Below, piece after piece: positions 30,091 through 40,543 of a DNA stretch of 64,000 nt. Each line of letters opens with the position of its first letter. Position 1 is the first letter of the stretch. Made by a program: the position numbers and the translations under genes. The stretch lies in the NCBI RefSeq assembly GCF_003402535.2, contig NZ_AP025170.1:2604001-2668000 (forward strand), in the 5' to 3' direction. A model generated the notes under the pieces. The model saw only the letters and a list, made by a program, of their open reading frames with translations. It did no database searches and was not told the origin of the DNA. Source of the stretch: Cupriavidus sp. P-10 (GTDB lineage Bacteria > Pseudomonadota > Gammaproteobacteria > Burkholderiales > Burkholderiaceae).

Positions 30091-30119
30091 ATGCATCCGG
30101 CATGCATTGCCGGCATGCA
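30091..30119. repeat. Cluster of ATGCAT/GCATGC repeats after the LysR gene
   Basis: The 126-base gap between the LysR stop and the nfeD start contains ATGCATCCGGC (30091-30101), GCATGCATTGCCGGC (30100-30114) and GCATGCA (30113-30119), i.e. three near-tandem copies of a CATGCA unit followed by CCGG. The region may be an inverted-repeat regulatory site for the next operon. Confidence 0.45.
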
Positions 30120-30185
30120 AGATGTGGCCGGTGGCCTACACTGAAAGTGGCGCCACCCCGGCACCTTGCGTGCCCCGCCCTTGCG

Positions 30186-31670
30186 ATGAAACCTGCCACC
30201 GCGTCCATGCGGGCGATTCGGCTGCTGGCCGGCCTGGTGCTGGCATGCAGCGCTGCACTGGCCATCGGCTTCGCTGCCCTGCATGCCCGCGCCGCACCCG
30301 CGTCCGCCCCCGCCTCCGCGCCTGCCGCCACGGCCACCGCGCCGGTCTACGTGATCCCGCTCAAGGGCGCGGTCAGCCCGGCCAGCGCCAGCTTTATCCT
30401 GCGCAGCATGGCGCGCGCCCGCGAAGCCGGCGCGCAACTGGTGGTGCTGGAAATGGACACGCCGGGCGGGCTCGACGCATCGATGCGCGAGATCATCCAG
30501 GCCATCCTGGCCTCGCCGGTCCCGGTGGCCACCTATGTCTATCCGGGCGGCGCCCGCGCGGCCAGCGCGGGCACCTACATCCTCTACGCCAGCCACGTCG
30601 CGGCGATGGCGCCGGGTACCAACCTGGGCGCGGCCAGCCCGGTGCAGATCGGCATCGGCGGGCCACAGAAGCCGGACGCCCTGCCGGGCGCGACGCCGGC
30701 CTCGTCTCCCGCCAGCGAACCGGCCGCGGCCGACACCATGGCCCGCAAGCAGATGCACGATGCCTCGGCCTATATCCGCGGCCTGGCCCAGTTGCGCGGG
30801 CGCAATGCCGAATGGGCCGAGCGCGCCGTGCGCGAAGCCGTCAGCCTGTCGGCCGACGAAGCCCTGGCCCAGAAGGTGATCGACGTGGTCGCGCCAGACC
30901 TGCCGGCGCTGCTGCGCCAGGTCGAAGGCCGCAAGCTGGCCACCGCCGGCGGCAAGACCAGCGAACTGCGCACGCGCGATGCCCCGGTGGTGACGCTGGA
31001 ACCTGACTGGCGCAACCGCTTCCTGGCCGTGATCACCGAGCCCAGCGTGGCGCTGATGCTGATGATGATCGGCATCTACGCGCTGATCTTCGAGTTCTCC
31101 ACTCCGGGCATGGTGGTGCCCGGCATCGTCGGCGCGATCTGCCTGCTGCTGGCGTTGTTCGCGCTGCATATGCTGCCGGTCAACTACGCCGGGCTGGCGC
31201 TGGTGGTGCTGGGTATCGGCTGCATGGTGGCGGAGCTGTTCCTGCCGACCTTCGGCGCGCTCGGCGTGGGCGGCATCATCGCCTTTGCCTTCGGCGCGGT
31301 GATGCTGATCGACACCGACGTGCCGGGCTTCGGCGTGCCGCTGTCGATGGTGGCGGCGCTGTCGGCGATGTCCGCGTTCTTCGTATTCGGCATGTCGGCG
31401 CTGCTGGTGCGCTCGCGCAGGCGGCCGGTGGTCAGCGGCGCCGACACGCTGGTCGGCAGCCGCGGCGAACTGCTCGACGACCTGCGCGATGAAGGCTGGG
31501 CCATGGTGCGCGGCGAGAACTGGCGCGTGCGCAGCGCCAGCCCGCTGGCGCGCGGCACGCCGGTGGTGGTCACCGCGCGCCACGGCCTGCTGCTCGACGT
31601 GATCCCCGCCGGTAGCGCCCCGCCCTGCTCAACGACTCCACCCCAACCGACTCCAGACAAGGGAGCCTGA
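30186..31670 (+). CDS. NfeD family membrane-bound serine protease
   Basis: 494-residue protein. The N-terminus is a signal anchor (about residues 8-40). The following ClpP-like protease domain has the conserved substrate loop EMDTPGGLD and a nucleophile Ser in [10 protein letters not shown], with a Lys in MARKQMHD as the expected partner. Residues 270-390 contain four or five transmembrane helices, and the C-terminus is an OB-fold NfeD domain ([20 protein letters not shown]). NfeD proteins form operons with stomatin-like proteins and cleave the C-terminus of the partner, affecting membrane quality. Here the slipin gene begins two bases after the stop codon. Confidence 0.9.
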   Translation: MKPATASMRAIRLLAGLVLACSAALAIGFAALHARAAPASAPASAPAATATAPVYVIPLKGAVSPASASFILRSMARAREAGAQLVVLEMDTPGGLDASMREIIQAILASPVPVATYVYPGGARAASAGTYILYASHVAAMAPGTNLGAASPVQIGIGGPQKPDALPGATPASSPASEPAAADTMARKQMHDASAYIRGLAQLRGRNAEWAERAVREAVSLSADEALAQKVIDVVAPDLPALLRQVEGRKLATAGGKTSELRTRDAPVVTLEPDWRNRFLAVITEPSVALMLMMIGIYALIFEFSTPGMVVPGIVGAICLLLALFALHMLPVNYAGLALVVLGIGCMVAELFLPTFGALGVGGIIAFAFGAVMLIDTDVPGFGVPLSMVAALSAMSAFFVFGMSALLVRSRRRPVVSGADTLVGSRGELLDDLRDEGWAMVRGENWRVRSASPLARGTPVVVTARHGLLLDVIPAGSAPPCSTTPPQPTPDKGA

Positions 31671-31672
31671 CC

Positions 31673-32443
31673 ATGGCATTCGGAATCAGCTTCGGCGGTT
31701 TCATCTTCCTGCTGGCACTGCTCGTCATCATGTCGTTCCGCGTGCTGCGCGAGTACGAACGCGGCGTGGTGTTCATGCTCGGACGCTTCTGGCGGGTCAA
31801 GGGTCCGGGACTGGTGCTGCTCATCCCGGCCGTGCAGCAGATGGTGCGGGTGGACCTGCGCACGGTGGTGATGGATGTGCCGCCACAAGACGTCATCTCG
31901 CGCGACAACGTCTCGGTCAAGGTAAATGCGGTGGTGTACTTCCGCGTGGTGGACCCGGAACGCGCCATCATCCAGGTCGCTAACTTTCTCGAAGCCACCA
32001 GCCAGCTGGCGCAGACCACGCTGCGCTCGGTCTTGGGCAAGCACGAACTGGATGAAATGCTGGCCGAGCGCGAGAAGCTGAACCTCGACATCCAGCAAGC
32101 GCTGGACGCGCAGACCGACGGTTGGGGCATCAAGGTTTCAAACGTCGAGATCAAGCATGTCGACCTGAACGAGACCATGATTCGCGCGATTGCGCGGCAG
32201 GCCGAGGCGGAACGCGAGCGGCGCGCCAAGGTGATCCATGCCGAGGGCGAACTGCAGGCTTCGGTGAAGCTGCTCGAAGCCGCCCAGATGCTGGCGCGCG
32301 AGCCGCAGGCCATGCAGCTGCGCTACCTGCAAACCTTGACGCAGATCGCCGGCGACAAGAGTTCGACCATCGTTTTTCCGCTGCCGATCGACATTCTCAC
32401 CCGGCTGGCCGGCAAGCCGACCAGCGGCGAGGATCGCCCATAG
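31673..32443 (+). CDS. SPFH/band 7 slipin (stomatin-like) protein
   Basis: 256-residue protein with one N-terminal membrane helix (about residues 5-25) followed by the band 7 domain: [20 protein letters not shown], then VDVPPQ-type segment [16 protein letters not shown], and the coiled, charged [18 protein letters not shown] region. Slipins scaffold membrane microdomains. It follows nfeD by two bases and forms the classical nfeD-slipin operon. The C-terminal hydrophobic end is the typical NfeD protease target in archaeal homologues; whether that applies here is inferred. Confidence 0.92.
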   Translation: MAFGISFGGFIFLLALLVIMSFRVLREYERGVVFMLGRFWRVKGPGLVLLIPAVQQMVRVDLRTVVMDVPPQDVISRDNVSVKVNAVVYFRVVDPERAIIQVANFLEATSQLAQTTLRSVLGKHELDEMLAEREKLNLDIQQALDAQTDGWGIKVSNVEIKHVDLNETMIRAIARQAEAERERRAKVIHAEGELQASVKLLEAAQMLAREPQAMQLRYLQTLTQIAGDKSSTIVFPLPIDILTRLAGKPTSGEDRP

Positions 32444-32445
32444 AA

Positions 32446-32465
32446 AATGGCGCCGAAGCGCCATT
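32446..32465. terminator. Hairpin between the slipin and alaS genes
   Basis: The arms AATGGCGC and GCGCCATT pair around CGAA, a stable tetraloop-like structure, 3 bases after the slipin stop codon. No T run follows on the plus strand. It sits between convergent genes. Confidence 0.55.
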
Positions 32466-32505
32466 GAGGGAGTGCTGTTGGCGGGGGTTGCCCCCCCTCA
32501 GCCGA

Positions 32506-35130
32506 TCAGACCTTGCCCGCCACCCACTCGCTGACACCCGCCAGCGCCTGCGGCAGCTTGGCCGGCTCGGTGCCGCCAGCCTGCGCCATGTCCGGACGGC
32601 CGCCGCCCTTGCCACCCACCTGCTGGGCGACAAAGTTGACCAGTTCGCCGGCCTTGACCTTGCCGGTCGCATCGGCGGTCACACCGGCGATCAGGCTGAC
32701 CTTGCCGTCGGCCACGGCCGCCAGCACGATGGCCGCGCTCTGCAGCTTGTCCTTGAGCTTGTCCATGGTCTCGCGCAGCGTCTTGACGTCGGCGCCGTCG
32801 AGCTGGGCAGCCAGCACCTTCAGGCCCTTCACGTCGACTGCCTGCGCCGCCAGCTCATCGCCCTGCGACGCCGCCAGCTTGCTCTTCAGGCGCTCCAGCT
32901 CCTTCTCCAGCGCGCGTACCTGCTCCTGCACCTGGCCGATACGCGGCACCAGTTCGGACGGCTGCGCCTTCAGCACGGCAGCGGCTTCGTTCAGCTTGGC
33001 ATCGAGGCTCTGCAGGTAGTGCAGAGCGTTATCGCCGGTGATCGCTTCCACGCGGCGGATGCCGGCAGCGACGCCGCCTTCCACCACGATCTTGAACAGG
33101 CCGATATCGCCGGTGCGGTGCACGTGGGTGCCGCCGCACAGTTCCTTCGAGGTGCCGATCGACAGTACGCGCACGTCGTCGGCGTACTTCTCGCCGAACA
33201 GCGCCATCGCGCCGCTCTTGACGGCATCGTCGAACGGCATGATTTCGGCGTGCGTATCGTCGTTGCGCAGGATCTCGGCGTTGACGATCTCTTCCACCCG
33301 GCGGATCTGGTCTTCCGTCAGCGCGGCGTTGTGCGAGAAGTCAAAGCGGGTCTTGTCCGCATCCACCAGCGAGCCCTTCTGCTGCACGTGCGTGCCCAGC
33401 ACCTCGCGCAGCGCCTTGTGCATCAGGTGGGTGGCCGAGTGGTTACGCACGGTGCGCGCGCGGCGCTGCGCGTCGACCTGCGCCGACACGGCGTCGCCCA
33501 CCTTCAGCGCGCCGCCTTCCAGCGTGCCCTGGTGGCCGAACACGTCGGCCTGGACCTTGGTGGTGTCGGCAACCACGAATGCAGCATTGCCGGCCTTCAG
33601 CACGCCCTGGTCGCCAGCCTGGCCGCCCGACTCGGCGTAGAACGGCGTGTTGTCCAGCACCACCACGCCGGTCTGGCCGGGCTGCATGGCATCGACCGAC
33701 GCGCCATCCACATACAGCGCGGTGACCTTGGCCTGCGGCAGCTCCAGCTTTTCGTAACCGTGGAACACGGTCTTGTCGCCCGTGTACTCCAGGCCGGCGG
33801 CCATCTTGAACTTGCCGGCGGCGCGAGCCTGCTCGCGCTGGCGGTTCATGGCGGCGTCGAAGGCGGCCTCGTCCACCGCGATTTCCTGCTCGCGGCACAC
33901 GTCCTGCGTCAGGTCCAGCGGGAAGCCGAAGGTGTCGTGCAGCTTGAACGCCAGTTCGCCGTCCAGCGTCTTGCCGCCCTTGAGCTTCAGGTCGGCCAGC
34001 GCGGCGTCCAGGATCGACATGCCGTTCTCGATGGTCTCGAAGAAGCGTTCTTCCTCGGCCTTCAGCACTTCGACCACGCGCGACTGGGCTTCGGCCAGTT
34101 CCGGATAGGCTTCGCCCATCTGCGCGACCAGGTCCGGCACCAGCTTGTGAAAGAACGGGGTCTTCTGGCCCAGCTTGTAGCCGTGGCGGATGGCGCGGCG
34201 CACGATGCGGCGCAGCACGTAGCCGCGGCCTTCGTTGCCGGGGATCACGCCGTCGACGATCAGGAACGAGCACGCGCGGATATGGTCGGCGATGACCTTC
34301 AGCGAGTTCTGGTTCAGGTTGTCGATATGGGTCTCGCGCGCGGCGGCCTTGATCAGTGCCTGGAACAGGTCGATCTCATAGTTGCTGTGCACGTGCTGCA
34401 GCACCGCGGCAATCCGCTCCAGGCCCATGCCGGTGTCCACGCACGGCTTGGGCAGCGGCGTCATGTTGCCCTGCTCGTCGCGGTTGAACTGCATGAACAC
34501 CAGGTTCCAGATCTCGATGTAGCGGTCGCCGTCTTCCTCCGGCGATCCCGGCGGGCCGCCCCACACGTCCGGGCCGTGGTCGTAGAAGATTTCCGAGCAC
34601 GGGCCGCACGGGCCGGTATCGGCCATCTGCCAGAAGTTGTCCGAGGCGTAGCGCGCGCCCTTGTTGTCGCCGATGCGCACGATGCGATCGGTCGGCACAC
34701 CCACTTCCTTGGCCCAGATGTCGTAGGCTTCGTCGTCTTCCGCGTAGACCGTCACCCACAGCTTCTCGGCCGGCAACTGGTAAGTCTTGGTCAGCAGTTC
34801 CCAGGCGTACTGGATGGCTTCGCGCTTGAAGTAGTCGCCAAACGAGAAATTGCCCAGCATTTCGAAGAACGTGTGGTGGCGCGCGGTGTAGCCCACGTTC
34901 TCCAGGTCATTGTGCTTGCCGCCGGCGCGCACCGAACGCTGCGACGAGGTCGCGCGGGTGTACGGGCGCTTGTCGGTGCCCAGGAACACGTCCTTGAACT
35001 GCACCATGCCGGAATTGGTGAACAGCAGCGTCGGGTCGTTCGCCGGCACCAGGCTGGACGAGCGGACCACGGTATGGCCCTTCGATTCGAAGAACTGCAG
35101 GAACTTGCTGCGAATGTCTGAGACTTTCAT
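32506..35130 (-). CDS. alaS: Alanyl-tRNA synthetase
   Basis: 874-residue class II synthetase. The catalytic domain starts [20 protein letters not shown] and has the class II motif region [16 protein letters not shown] and [13 protein letters not shown]. The editing domain carries the zinc-ligand set [11 protein letters not shown] and later [13 protein letters not shown]. The C-terminal C-Ala part has a Gly-rich end ([16 protein letters not shown]), as expected. ATG 35130 starts with the standard N-terminus; the in-frame upstream extension overlaps a predicted promoter and is rejected. Convergent with the slipin gene. Confidence 0.97.
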   Translation of the reverse strand: MKVSDIRSKFLQFFESKGHTVVRSSSLVPANDPTLLFTNSGMVQFKDVFLGTDKRPYTRATSSQRSVRAGGKHNDLENVGYTARHHTFFEMLGNFSFGDYFKREAIQYAWELLTKTYQLPAEKLWVTVYAEDDEAYDIWAKEVGVPTDRIVRIGDNKGARYASDNFWQMADTGPCGPCSEIFYDHGPDVWGGPPGSPEEDGDRYIEIWNLVFMQFNRDEQGNMTPLPKPCVDTGMGLERIAAVLQHVHSNYEIDLFQALIKAAARETHIDNLNQNSLKVIADHIRACSFLIVDGVIPGNEGRGYVLRRIVRRAIRHGYKLGQKTPFFHKLVPDLVAQMGEAYPELAEAQSRVVEVLKAEEERFFETIENGMSILDAALADLKLKGGKTLDGELAFKLHDTFGFPLDLTQDVCREQEIAVDEAAFDAAMNRQREQARAAGKFKMAAGLEYTGDKTVFHGYEKLELPQAKVTALYVDGASVDAMQPGQTGVVVLDNTPFYAESGGQAGDQGVLKAGNAAFVVADTTKVQADVFGHQGTLEGGALKVGDAVSAQVDAQRRARTVRNHSATHLMHKALREVLGTHVQQKGSLVDADKTRFDFSHNAALTEDQIRRVEEIVNAEILRNDDTHAEIMPFDDAVKSGAMALFGEKYADDVRVLSIGTSKELCGGTHVHRTGDIGLFKIVVEGGVAAGIRRVEAITGDNALHYLQSLDAKLNEAAAVLKAQPSELVPRIGQVQEQVRALEKELERLKSKLAASQGDELAAQAVDVKGLKVLAAQLDGADVKTLRETMDKLKDKLQSAAIVLAAVADGKVSLIAGVTADATGKVKAGELVNFVAQQVGGKGGGRPDMAQAGGTEPAKLPQALAGVSEWVAGKV

Positions 35131-35196
35131 GGGATGGCGGACGCTTGCCGCTGCGTGGCAGGGCGCGACGAATGATGTTGGATTTGCAAACCGTTG

Positions 35197-35202
35197 ATTA
35201 TA
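35197..35202 (-). promoter_or_regulatory. Candidate -10 box of alaS
   Basis: Reads TATAAT on the minus strand, 67 bases upstream of the alaS start; the -35 at 17-bp spacing (TGCCTT) is poor. It lies in the 295-base divergent gap before the CaiB/BaiF gene, where I see no other clear element. Confidence 0.45.
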
Positions 35203-35425
35203 CGGGCAAGCCAGCCCGCAAGGCACACCGGGCGCGGCGTCACGGGACCGGCCGGCTATCGCCCAAATCGAACACCAATAAGAGCCTCATGAATCACCCC
35301 TCACCCCGCCTTGCCGGTCCCGGGTGGTAGAGTGCAGGCAACCCGCGCCGGCCCCCACGCGATGCAGCGCCGACAGCCGGATTTCCGATTCTTCCCCCAG
35401 CATTTCTCAGCCTTCGCCTATCGCC

Positions 35426-36646
35426 ATGGGAGCTTTAAGCCATCTCCGCGTCCTCGACCTGACCCGCGTCCTCGCCGGGCCATGGTGCGCCCAGAACCTA
35501 GCCGACTTCGGCGCCGATGTGATCAAGATCGAGCGCCCCGGCGCCGGCGACGACACCCGCACCTGGGGCCCGCCCTGGCTCAAGGACGAAGACGGCCGCG
35601 ACACCGCCGAGGCCGCCTACTACCTGGCCGCCAACCGCAACAAGCGCTCGGTCACCTGCGACATCAGCACGCCCGAAGGCCAGCAGATCGTGCGCGACCT
35701 GGCCGCGCAGAGCGACGTGGTGCTGGAGAACTACAAGGTCGGCCAGCTGAAGAAATATGGCCTGGACTACGACTCCCTGAAGCAGGTCAAGCCCGACCTG
35801 ATCTACTGCTCGGTCACCGGATTCGGCCAGACCGGCCCGTACGCCGCGCGCCCCGGCTATGACTTCATCATCCAGGGCATGGGCGGCTTCATGAGCCTGA
35901 CCGGCGAGCGCGACGACCTGCCCGGCGGCGGCCCGCAAAAGGCCGGTGTGGCCATCTCCGACCTGATGACCGGCCAGTACGCCACCATTGCCGTGCTGGC
36001 GGCGCTGGCGCACCGCGACCGCACCGGCGAGGGCCAGTACATCGACATGGCGCTGCTCGACGTGCAAGTGGCGATGCTGGCCAACATGAACACCAATTAC
36101 CTGGCCAGCAGCGAGGCGCCGCGCCGCTGGGGCAACGCGCATCCGAACATCGTTCCCTACCAGACCTTCCAGGCGGCAGACGGCTGGCTGATCGTGGCGG
36201 TAGGCAATGACGGGCAGTTCCGCAAGTTCGTCACCGACGGCGGCAAGCCCGAGCTGGCCGACGACCCGCGCTTTGCCAGGAACCCGCAGCGCGTCGCCAA
36301 CCGCGACATCCTGGTCCCTATCCTGGCCGAGATGGTGCGCCCGCGCACCCGGGCCCAGTGGATCCGCGACCTGGAAGCCGCGGGCGTGCCGTGCGGCCCG
36401 ATCAACACGCTCGACGACGTGTTCGAGGACGACCAGGTCAAGGCGCGCGGCCTGCGCGTGGACCTGCCGCACCCGAGTGCCGGCGAGGTCAAGCTGGTCG
36501 GCAGCCCGATCAAGATGAGCGCAACGCCGCCGCAGGCGCTGCGCCACCCGCCGCTGCTGGGCGAGCACACCGACACGGTGCTGGCCGACGCGCTCGGCTA
36601 CAGCGCCGAGCAGATTGCGGCACTGCGCGCAAAGGGTGTGCTGTAA
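35426..36646 (+). CDS. CaiB/BaiF family CoA-transferase
   Basis: 406-residue class III CoA-transferase, which moves CoA between carboxylic acids through an enzyme-bound anhydride. The N-terminal HLRVLDLTRVLAGPWCAQNL and DVIKIERPGAGDDTR are typical. The catalytic aspartate is Asp179 in VAISDLMTGQYAT, aligned with Asp169 of formyl-CoA transferase. The length is that of a single-domain family member. The upstream frame (35324) is unlike the family, so ATG 35426 is used. The substrates are not predictable. It precedes DUF2214 by 134 bases. Confidence 0.9.
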   Translation: MGALSHLRVLDLTRVLAGPWCAQNLADFGADVIKIERPGAGDDTRTWGPPWLKDEDGRDTAEAAYYLAANRNKRSVTCDISTPEGQQIVRDLAAQSDVVLENYKVGQLKKYGLDYDSLKQVKPDLIYCSVTGFGQTGPYAARPGYDFIIQGMGGFMSLTGERDDLPGGGPQKAGVAISDLMTGQYATIAVLAALAHRDRTGEGQYIDMALLDVQVAMLANMNTNYLASSEAPRRWGNAHPNIVPYQTFQAADGWLIVAVGNDGQFRKFVTDGGKPELADDPRFARNPQRVANRDILVPILAEMVRPRTRAQWIRDLEAAGVPCGPINTLDDVFEDDQVKARGLRVDLPHPSAGEVKLVGSPIKMSATPPQALRHPPLLGEHTDTVLADALGYSAEQIAALRAKGVL

Positions 36647-36780
36647 GATTCTCCTCCTGCCGGCGGCGGCCGGATGGTCCAGGCGCGCCGCCGGTGCTTT
36701 CCCGGAAGTTCAGTCCCCACTGAAGCACTTTCGACGGACCGGCGCGCCAGCGCGGGCCCGCGCAAAGCAAAGGAGAACCC

Positions 36781-37236
36781 ATGCTGACCGATGCCATCCT
36801 GGCCTTCCTGCATTTCCTTGCGATCTTTGTCCTGATCACGCTGATGGCCGCCGAGGCCGTGGTGCTGCGCCCCGACCTGACTCCAGCCACGGTGCGGCGC
36901 CTGTCGCTGTACGACCTGTTCTATTTCCTGTCCGCGATGGTGGTGCTTGGCACCGGCCTGCTGCGCCTGTTCTACGGCGCCAAGGGCCTTGATTTCTACC
37001 TGCACAACCCGTGGTTCCACGCCAAGGTGGGCCTGTTCGTGCTGATCGCGCTGTGCTCGCTGCCGCCGACCTTTGCCATCTCGCGCTGGCGCAAGCAGGC
37101 GCGCCGGCTGCCCGATTACGTGCCGCCGCCGTCCGAGATCAAGGCGGCGCGGCGCTGGGTCATGATCGAATCGCACCTGGTGATCCTGCTGCCGCTGTGC
37201 GCCGTGATGATGGCGCGCGGCATCGGGGCCCGATGA
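36781..37236 (+). CDS. DUF2214 family membrane protein
   Basis: 151-residue integral membrane protein with four predicted helices, starting MLTDAILAFLHFLAIF. The segment between helices 2 and 3 has YLHNPWFHAKVGLF, and the end PSEIKAARRWVMIESHLVIL matches DUF2214. AGGAG stands just before ATG 36781. The family has no known function; the conserved histidines (two in helix regions) are the only hint of metal or heme contact and I would not claim it. A Bug receptor gene follows 37 bases later on the same strand. Confidence 0.8.
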   Translation: MLTDAILAFLHFLAIFVLITLMAAEAVVLRPDLTPATVRRLSLYDLFYFLSAMVVLGTGLLRLFYGAKGLDFYLHNPWFHAKVGLFVLIALCSLPPTFAISRWRKQARRLPDYVPPPSEIKAARRWVMIESHLVILLPLCAVMMARGIGAR

Positions 37237-37273
37237 GTTGCCTTGAGAATTTCAATCCTTCCGTAGTCCAGAC

Positions 37274-38272
37274 ATGCTGAAGAAACTGCTTGCCGCCGCG
37301 CTGACCGCGGCGCTGCTGCCCGCCACCGCCGCCGTGGCGGCGACCAACGCCTACCCCACCAAACCGGTCCGCTTCGTGGTTCCCTACCCGGCTGGCGGGC
37401 CGCTCGACACCGTGGCGCGCGCCATCGGCGAGAAGCTGCGCGACAGCCTCGGCCAGCCGGTGGTGGTGGAAAACAAGCCGGGTGCCGGCGGCAACCTGGG
37501 CGCGGACTACGTCGCCAAGCAGCCGGCCGACGGCTACACCATCGTCATGGGCGCGGTGGCCACGCATGCCATCAACCCGACGCTGTTCAGCAAGATGCCC
37601 TACGACCCGGTGAAGGACTTCGCGCCGATCACGCTGGTCGCCGACGTGCCCAACGTGCTGGTGATGCACCCGGGCAAGGCCGCGGAACTGCATATCAACA
37701 ATGTGCGCGACCTGGTCGCCTATGCGCGCAAGAACCCGGGCAGGCTGGATTACGCCTCGGGCGGCAACGGCAGCGCCGGTCACCTGTCGGGCGAGCTGTT
37801 CAAGAGCATGGCGAAAATCAGCATGGTCCATATCCCGTACAACGGCGCGTCGCCCGCGCAGTTGTCGGTACTGTCGGGCCAGACCGACCTGATCTTCGAC
37901 AACCTGGCTTCGGCGTCGGCCAATATCAAGGCGGGCAAGCTCAAGGCCTTCGCCGTGACCACCGCCAGCCGCGCGGCGGCGTTCCCCGAGCTGCCGGCCA
38001 TTGCCGAGGCCGGCAAGGGGCTGGGGCTGGAAGGCTTCGATATCTCGACGTGGTTCGGCGTGTTCGCGCCGGCCAATACGCCGCGCGAGATCGTGGACAA
38101 GCTGAACCACGAGATCGTGGCGATCCTGAAGACGGATGACATGAAGGCACGCCTGGCCCGCATCGGCGCCCAGCCCGCGCCGACCACGCCGGAGCAGTTC
38201 GCGGCGTTGATCCAGAAGGAACTGAAGAAGTACGCGCAGATCGTGAAGGTGTCAGGGGCGAAGGTCGACTGA
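37274..38272 (+). CDS. Bug family tripartite tricarboxylate transporter substrate-binding protein (TctC-like)
   Basis: 332-residue periplasmic receptor. The signal peptide runs to about residue 23 (LLPATAAVAA). The mature start YPTKPVRFVVPYPAGGPLDT and the following VVENKPGAGGNLG are the two diagnostic Bug segments that form the pocket for a carboxylate. Bug proteins deliver ligands to TctAB permeases or act as sensors, and Cupriavidus and Bordetella have very many orphan copies. The nearest permease (tctBA, 2.3 kb downstream) is separated by a minus-strand antiporter gene, so pairing is possible but unproven. Confidence 0.92.
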   Translation: MLKKLLAAALTAALLPATAAVAATNAYPTKPVRFVVPYPAGGPLDTVARAIGEKLRDSLGQPVVVENKPGAGGNLGADYVAKQPADGYTIVMGAVATHAINPTLFSKMPYDPVKDFAPITLVADVPNVLVMHPGKAAELHINNVRDLVAYARKNPGRLDYASGGNGSAGHLSGELFKSMAKISMVHIPYNGASPAQLSVLSGQTDLIFDNLASASANIKAGKLKAFAVTTASRAAAFPELPAIAEAGKGLGLEGFDISTWFGVFAPANTPREIVDKLNHEIVAILKTDDMKARLARIGAQPAPTTPEQFAALIQKELKKYAQIVKVSGAKVD

Positions 38273-38346
38273 AGACAGGCGCTCGCAGCCCCAACGGTTT
38301 TCGGGTGCTCCCAAGCCGCGCGAGCTAGCCAAAGCAAGGTGTTCTC

Positions 38347-38368
38347 CCTCTCCCGCGGGCGGGAGAGG
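38347..38368. repeat. Second copy of the CCTCTCCCGC palindrome
   Basis: The arms CCTCTCCCGC and GCGGGAGAGG pair around GG. The same 10-bp arms form the core of the palindrome at 12512-12537. It lies between the convergent Bug and antiporter genes. Confidence 0.7.
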
Positions 38369-38385
38369 AGAGAAAACCGGAACAA

Positions 38386-40167
38386 TTACACGCGATCGCG
38401 GCTCTCGTCGCCCCTGCGCCGCCGCACCCACAGTTTCCCGCCGGAATCCCCCTCCAGCCGCGGCAGCAGCAATCCCACCTGCACGATCTCCGCTCCCTCC
38501 ATCCGCGTTACCGTCAGCGGCACCCCGGCGATCTCGACGCTGTCGCCTTCCACCGGCGGCGACGTGAACACGCGCTGCATCGCCGTTTCCAGCGTCAGCG
38601 GTGCTTCCTCGGGCGTCAGTTCGCGCGTGCCATAGAGCGCCGCCACGTCCCGCAGCGGCGCATCGCCTGACAGCAGGAAATCGTGCGACACCTCTTCCCA
38701 GGTAGGCGCCCGGCCCGGGGTCTGGAACAGCGCCGACAGCATCGGCAATGTGGTGGTCGGCGCCAGCACGCAGACCGCGTCGCCGGCGCGCAAGACGGTC
38801 TGGCCCGGGTCGGCCAGCGCGTCGTCGCGCGCCACGGTCAGCAGGCGGCTGCGCGGCGGCAGCTCGAGCTGGTCGGCGCGTACGTTTTCCACGGGCGCAT
38901 TCGGGCCCACGCAGAACTGCATGACTTCCAGGATCGGCGCAAGCGTGCCGCGCAGCCGCGAACGCGCCACCGGTTCCGGATAACCGGGCCGGCGCACGCG
39001 CGCCAGCCGCGCCGCGACCGAAACGGTAGTGCCCTGGAACAGCAGGCTGGCCAGCACCACGGCAAAGGCAATGCGGAACAGCAGGCCTGCCTCGGGCACC
39101 TCGCGCAGCAGCGGGAACAGCGCCAGCACGATCGGCACGGCGCCGCGCAAGCCCATCCACGCGATAAAGCCCTTTTCGCGCGAATTGAAGCGGAACGGCA
39201 GCAGCGCGATCCATACTGCCACCGGCCGCGCCACCAGCATCAGGAAGGCGGCGACCGCCACCGCGGGCCCGGCCACTTCCCAGATCCGGTGCGGCGCTAC
39301 CAGCAGGCCCAGCAGCAGGAACATCGCCGACTGCGCCAGCCAGGCCATGCCGTCCATCGCGCGCATGGTGTCGGCGGTGACCGCGCGCTCGCGGTTGCCG
39401 ATCAGCATGCCGGTCAGGTACACCGCCAGAAAGCCGCTGCCACCGGCGGTCTGCACCAGCGCGAACACCATCGCCCCGCCCGCGCACAGCAGGATCGCCT
39501 GCAGCCCTTCGGCCACGTGGATGCGCTCCAGCACAAGGGCCAGGCAGTATCCCAGCCCCAGCCCGAGCGCGCCGCCCACCCCGAACTGCACCAGCAGCCG
39601 CGTCGCCAGCCCCAGCGGCGTCAGCCCGCCGGGGGCGGTCAGCCATTCGATCAGCGTCAGCGTCAGGAAGATCGCCATCGGGTCGTTGATGCCGGACTCG
39701 ATCTCCAGCACGCTGGCGACCCGGTCCTTGAGCCGGATGCCGCTGCTGTGCAGCATCGAGAAGACCGCGGCCGCATCGGTCGAGCCGACGATGGCGCCAA
39801 GCAGCAGCCCGAGCCGCCAGTCGATACCGAGCAGCCATGACGCAAACACGCCCACCAGCGCGGCCGTGGCCAGCACGCCCACGGTCGCCAGCGACAGCGA
39901 CGGCTTGAGCGCGACCCGGAAGGTCGCAAAGCGCGTACGCAGGCCGCCGTCGAGCAGGATTACCGCCAGCGCCAGGTTGCCGACCAGGAAACTGAGCCAG
40001 GTGTCGTTGAAGCGGATGCCGCCGGGGCCGTCCACGCCGGCCAGCATGCCGACGGCCAGGAACACGAGCAGGAACGGCACGCCGAAGCGTGCCGAGAACG
40101 CCCCCAGCACGATGCCGAGCGACATCACGATGCCGCCGATCAGGATGACGTGGTCGATGCTCTCCAA
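38386..40167 (-). CDS. Potassium/proton antiporter, CPA1/CvrA (NhaP2) type
   Basis: 593-residue inner-membrane protein. About twelve helices occupy residues 1-390 and include GSTDAAAVFSML and the ion-pathway ESGINDPMAIFLTL motif of CPA1 antiporters. The C-terminal 200 residues are cytoplasmic with a TrkA-C-like domain (RDDALADPGQTVLRAGDAV) and a CorC-HlyC-like domain, as in the K+/H+ antiporter NhaP2/CvrA that helps cells at low osmolarity or high K+. The start is TTG 40167: AAGGAG is four bases upstream and the protein then begins (M)ESIDHVILIGG. An in-frame ATG at 40212 lacks such a site. Confidence 0.88.
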   Translation of the reverse strand: MESIDHVILIGGIVMSLGIVLGAFSARFGVPFLLVFLAVGMLAGVDGPGGIRFNDTWLSFLVGNLALAVILLDGGLRTRFATFRVALKPSLSLATVGVLATAALVGVFASWLLGIDWRLGLLLGAIVGSTDAAAVFSMLHSSGIRLKDRVASVLEIESGINDPMAIFLTLTLIEWLTAPGGLTPLGLATRLLVQFGVGGALGLGLGYCLALVLERIHVAEGLQAILLCAGGAMVFALVQTAGGSGFLAVYLTGMLIGNRERAVTADTMRAMDGMAWLAQSAMFLLLGLLVAPHRIWEVAGPAVAVAAFLMLVARPVAVWIALLPFRFNSREKGFIAWMGLRGAVPIVLALFPLLREVPEAGLLFRIAFAVVLASLLFQGTTVSVAARLARVRRPGYPEPVARSRLRGTLAPILEVMQFCVGPNAPVENVRADQLELPPRSRLLTVARDDALADPGQTVLRAGDAVCVLAPTTTLPMLSALFQTPGRAPTWEEVSHDFLLSGDAPLRDVAALYGTRELTPEEAPLTLETAMQRVFTSPPVEGDSVEIAGVPLTVTRMEGAEIVQVGLLLPRLEGDSGGKLWVRRRRGDESRDRV

Positions 40168-40543
40168 GCTGCTCCTTGCGTCACGTTGAGGTTCCTTGCC
40201 GCAACCTTTCAAACCTTACAGGGCTTTCAGGCCGGCGACCCCGCGAGAGGCCGCTTCAGGATGCGCGAACTGCACCGGATGATAGCGCAGCACGCCTGCC
40301 GCCTCGCCCGCCAGCCCGCCTCCAGACTGGATTTGCGGAATGCGCCAGTGCCCTTTTAAGCGCCATCTCACTAGGGGATACCCGAACCATGACCCTGTTT
40401 GCAGACATCTGAAAGGTAGCTGAAAGGTCGCCCCCTTAACTTCCACCCTGCCCCGCAGGAGGGCCCTTCGCTGCAGACCGCATTGATGCGATGCAACAAA
40501 GGGTCAACCGCAGATTTCAAGCGTCTTAACGAGGAGATTCACT
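40168..40543. other. 376-base divergent intergenic region between the antiporter and tctB
   Basis: I see no convincing gene here. It must hold the promoters for both flanking genes. Near 40409-40428 are two 11-bp-spaced direct repeats. A fragmentary palindrome CAGA-CA-TCTG (40402-40411) abuts them. The 3' end has the GAGGAG ribosome-binding site of tctB. Confidence 0.7.
40409..40428 (+). promoter_or_regulatory. Direct repeat upstream of tctBA, candidate OmpR/TctD-type response regulator site
   Basis: CTGAAAGGT occurs at 40409-40417 and again at 40420-40428; the extended 11-mers (CTGAAAGGTAG, CTGAAAGGTCG) differ in one base. A one-helical-turn direct repeat is the layout bound by OmpR/PhoB-family regulators such as TctD, which controls tricarboxylate transporters elsewhere. 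It lies 116 bases before the tctB start. Confidence 0.4.

Noticed and set aside
32122..35121. Open frame of 999 codons on the plus strand across alaS
   Set aside because: Antisense shadow of alaS and of the slipin 3' end; no domain.
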